A stretch of 64,000 nt of DNA from Bacteroidota bacterium (GTDB taxonomy: Bacteria; Bacteroidota; Bacteroidia; Chitinophagales; Chitinophagaceae): the NCBI GenBank assembly GCA_023386235.1, contig JAEWKC010000016.1, positions 62,001 through 126,000 of the forward strand. The letters are read 5' to 3'. The notes under the pieces were generated by a model, which saw only the letters and a list, made by a program, of their open reading frames with translations, did not search any database and had not been told where the DNA came from. Below are positions 61,559 through 64,000 of this stretch, one piece after another. Within the stretch, counting starts at the first letter, position 1. The number at the start of each line of letters is the position of its first letter. The translations under genes were made by a program, and so were the position numbers.

Positions 61559-62695
61559 ATGGATATACTGGATTATTTAAATCAGCACCGAACCCTGCTA
61601 CTATTTATATTTTTCTGTTTAATAATACTTATACAGCTGTTTTACTATCTTTTTATCTTTGTAAAACTGGTATTCTACAAAGAAAAGCCAAGAGACTATA
61701 CCTTAAACAACCCGTTAACCGTAATTATTTGCGCCAAAGACGAAGCGGCCAATCTGGTTAAAAATCTTCCGGGTATATTGGTTCAAAATTACAACACCAC
61801 ACACTCGGTATTGGTAGTCAATGATAATTCTACCGACGAATCTAAATACATACTGGAAGAATTACAAAAGTCGTTCAGGCAACTACATATACTTAAACTA
61901 GAACAAAGCTCTGCAAACATTCCGGGCAAAAAATTTCCTTTATCCATGGGCATTATGGAAGCCAAAACAGAACTGTTGCTGCTAACAGACGCAGACTGTA
62001 TGCCCGTGAGTGAATTTTGGATGCAAAAAATGCAATCGGCTTTTACCGATCAAAAAGATATAGTACTGGGCTACGGACCTTACAGCAAAAGAAAAGGATG
62101 GCTGAATAAGCTTATCCGGTTCGAAACATTTCATACCGCGCTGCAATATTTTTCCTATGCGCTGGCCGGACTTCCTTACATGGGCGTGGGCCGCAATCTG
62201 GCTTATAAAAAATCATTATTTCTACAAAATAAAGGCTTCTCCTCCATCAATCACATTCCAGGGGGCGATGATGATTTGTTTATTTCTAAAGTAGCCACTA
62301 AAGACAATGTTACTATTATGATTGATAAGGATACTTATACCATAAGTGAGCCTAAAAAAACCTGGAAAGAATGGAAGAAACAAAAATCAAGACATTACAC
62401 CACCGGTAAATTTTACCGTGGCAATATCAAATTTCTGCTGGGGCTTTATTCACTTTCGGGTTTCCTGGTATATCCGTTATTTATACTCACAGCTATTTTC
62501 TATAATTGGTGGCTCGCGTTAGCGGTATATATTTTGCGGATGGTAGTTTTGGCGGTAGTTTGGAAAAACAGTATGGAGAAGCTTGACGAAAAAGACCTTT
62601 GGAAATGGTTTCCGCTATTGGATATGTGGCAATTTGTTTATTATATTATTTTTGCTCCAACACTTTTTAAAAAACCGGCTAAGCACTGGAAATAA
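61559..62695 (+). CDS. GT2-family membrane glycosyltransferase
   Basis: The 378-aa protein has an N-terminal membrane helix (about 14-38), the GT2 start LTVIICAKDEAANLVKNLPG, DNSTDES, the metal-binding DAD (144-146), and a QxxRW-like site (KKQKSRHYTTGKF). Two or three helices follow near the C-terminus. It would transfer a sugar from a nucleotide sugar on the cytoplasmic face. Start at 61559 is chosen because it follows the promoter box. The histidine kinase lies 91 bp downstream. Confidence 0.9.
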   Translation: MDILDYLNQHRTLLLFIFFCLIILIQLFYYLFIFVKLVFYKEKPRDYTLNNPLTVIICAKDEAANLVKNLPGILVQNYNTTHSVLVVNDNSTDESKYILEELQKSFRQLHILKLEQSSANIPGKKFPLSMGIMEAKTELLLLTDADCMPVSEFWMQKMQSAFTDQKDIVLGYGPYSKRKGWLNKLIRFETFHTALQYFSYALAGLPYMGVGRNLAYKKSLFLQNKGFSSINHIPGGDDDLFISKVATKDNVTIMIDKDTYTISEPKKTWKEWKKQKSRHYTTGKFYRGNIKFLLGLYSLSGFLVYPLFILTAIFYNWWLALAVYILRMVVLAVVWKNSMEKLDEKDLWKWFPLLDMWQFVYYIIFAPTLFKKPAKHWK

Positions 62696-62786
62696 GTAAA
62701 TACAAATGAAACGGAGCATGATTATATTTATATGCGGAGTTTTCCGGACAACTATCGGGAACCAAAAAAATAACTAAAAAGTACGG

Positions 62787-64000
62787 ATGAAAAAACAAAT
62801 ACCACTGAGCATATTACTGGTCATGATTTCCCTTGCAGGATTCTTTATCATACAAGCATCCTGGGTGGTCAACCTTATTGATTCTTCCAGACAAAGAACC
62901 ATTGAAAGAGCTACCGCGGCCACCGAAGAAGTTGCCAATAATATTGCCGACCGGTTATCCATATCCTACCGGCCGGTGCCACGTACGCCTCTGCAGTTTC
63001 CCGAAGATATTTTTTTCAATATACCACGCATCACCACGGTCAAGGGTACTTTTTCTCTGGCAGAGATACAGGAGATGTTTAACAAAGCGCTCAACAACAA
63101 CGATGAAAAAAACCTGTACATAGAGTTTGGAGTGGTTAACAACATCGCCCCACAAATAAAAACAGTTTCTCTTAGTACGCCGGGATTTATTGAATTAAGC
63201 CGAGATTCAACCTTAGAAAATAAAGCGGCAAAGCCTATCATAAAAAATATTGGGATGAATATAGAGAATGGAGGCGTTTCAGAAAGTCTTATCGTGTACA
63301 TACCTAATATTACCATGCAGGTATTGTTTTCGCAATGGCTGGTATTGCTGGGCTTTTTCATGTATTCCATCATTACACTCGCGGCTTTTTATATGGCCAT
63401 TAAAACAATCATTCAACAGCGTAATCTGGGTAAAATAAAGAACGACTTTATCAACAATATGACGCATGAGTTTAAAACGCCGCTTGCTACCATATCGCTC
63501 GCCGTAGATGCTCTTCAAAATAAAAAAGTAGTGGAGAACCCTGAAAAGCAGGCATACTTTACCCAAATCATCAAAGATGAAAATCTGCGCATGAACAAGC
63601 ACGTAGAAACCATCTTAAAAGCGGCCTTTACCGATAAGCAGGAATTTAACCTAGACATGAAAAACATGCATGCGCACACGGTTATACAATCTGTAGTGGA
63701 TTCTTTTGCTTTGCAACTTCGCGATAAGAATGATGGCTTTGCCGAACTGAAACTGGACGCTAAAAATGATCTTATTACTGCCGATCCCGTACATTTTGGC
63801 AACCTGATCAACAACCTGATGGACAATGCTGTAAAATATTCCAAACCCGACGTACAGGCCAAAGTAATTGTCTCTACCGTAAATACAGGAAAATACTTTA
63901 CAGTAAAAGTGCAGGACAATGGCATTGGTATGTCTAAAGAAACCGCCAAACGCGTTTTTGAAAAATTTTATCGTGCGCATACCGGTAATCTGCACAATGT
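62787..64000 (+). CDS. Sensor histidine kinase (partial, runs off the right edge)
   Basis: The first 404 codons are in the window. A membrane helix (about 6-30) and an extracytoplasmic sensor domain up to about residue 180 are followed by a second helix (about 182-208). The HisKA box is NNMTHEFKTPLATIS with His227. Then come the N-box NLINNLMDNAVKYS and the G1 box VQDNGIGM. Phosphorylation of His227 from ATP is inferred from the family. A partner response regulator would be expected just beyond the window. ATG at 62787 starts MKKQIPLSILLVMISLAGFF. No coding gene lies between it and the glycosyltransferase. Confidence 0.92.
   Translation, partial: MKKQIPLSILLVMISLAGFFIIQASWVVNLIDSSRQRTIERATAATEEVANNIADRLSISYRPVPRTPLQFPEDIFFNIPRITTVKGTFSLAEIQEMFNKALNNNDEKNLYIEFGVVNNIAPQIKTVSLSTPGFIELSRDSTLENKAAKPIIKNIGMNIENGGVSESLIVYIPNITMQVLFSQWLVLLGFFMYSIITLAAFYMAIKTIIQQRNLGKIKNDFINNMTHEFKTPLATISLAVDALQNKKVVENPEKQAYFTQIIKDENLRMNKHVETILKAAFTDKQEFNLDMKNMHAHTVIQSVVDSFALQLRDKNDGFAELKLDAKNDLITADPVHFGNLINNLMDNAVKYSKPDVQAKVIVSTVNTGKYFTVKVQDNGIGMSKETAKRVFEKFYRAHTGNLHN

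Noticed and set aside
1..64000. Shine-Dalgarno-like GGAGG sites before start codons
   Set aside because: None is convincing at the genes examined; starts were chosen by family N-termini and promoter position, as suits Bacteroidota.

Overview
The window looks like part of a Bacteroidota chromosome, most likely a member of the Chitinophagaceae or a close relative. The evidence is: S10-spc ribosomal genes without Shine-Dalgarno sequences and with A/T-rich start regions; promoters of the Bacteroidota type (-33 TTTG, -7 TAnnTTTG); a SusC/SusD pair with an ECF sigma/FecR switch; sulfatases; and short NusA and zinc-free S14 proteins. The genus assignment is inference. No tRNA, rRNA, CRISPR array or complete transposon was seen.

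Layout. (1) 1-10030, minus strand: ribosomal protein operon from rpsJ down to the first 19 codons of rplO, with its own promoter at 10061-10091. Many intercistronic gaps hold a hairpin close upstream of the next start codon, and the 302-bp rpsJ-rplC gap holds several hairpins and a 28-codon ORF. (2) 10356-13226: a tiny membrane protein, a DUF502-type membrane protein, a short-chain dehydrogenase and CorA. (3) 13250-19477, minus: rod-shape operon mreB-mreC-mreD-mrdA(PBP2)-rodA. (4) 19632-22415, minus: a secreted protein resembling the soluble part of DUF2723 proteins, and purD. (5) 22630-27645, plus: three consecutive POT-family peptide transporters. (6) 27839-35551, minus: an exported protein with a DxDDT motif, a SurA-like chaperone, and infB-nusA-rimP. 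(7) 35834-54580: a polysaccharide utilization locus with three sulfatases, a GH29 fucosidase, two GH20 hexosaminidases, SusC/SusD, FecR/sigma and a 2-hydroxyacid dehydrogenase. (8) 54577-64000: an eight-heme c-type cytochrome fused to TPRs, an ABC exporter, a DsbA/FrnE-like pseudogene fragment, a retropepsin-like protease, an esterase, a GT2 glycosyltransferase and the start of a sensor histidine kinase.

How the genes work together. The first part supplies translation, early transcription factors and cell-wall elongation. The locus at 35-55 kb would bind a sulfated, fucosylated, N-acetylhexosamine-containing glycan with SusD, import it through SusC, and strip sulfate, fucose and HexNAc in the periplasm. 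The sigma/FecR pair at 45898-47546 would sense the glycan through SusC. The SusCD-FecR-sigma core reads visibly more AT-rich than the enzyme genes on both sides, which suggests a mosaic origin.

Most interesting leads: the recurrent intercistronic hairpins in the ribosomal operon; the structured rplC leader with a basic small ORF; three genes with the -7 promoter box exactly 4 nt before the ATG (predicted leaderless mRNAs); a small two-helix membrane protein ORF without an ATG; and the FrnE-type pseudogene fragment behind the ABC transporter.
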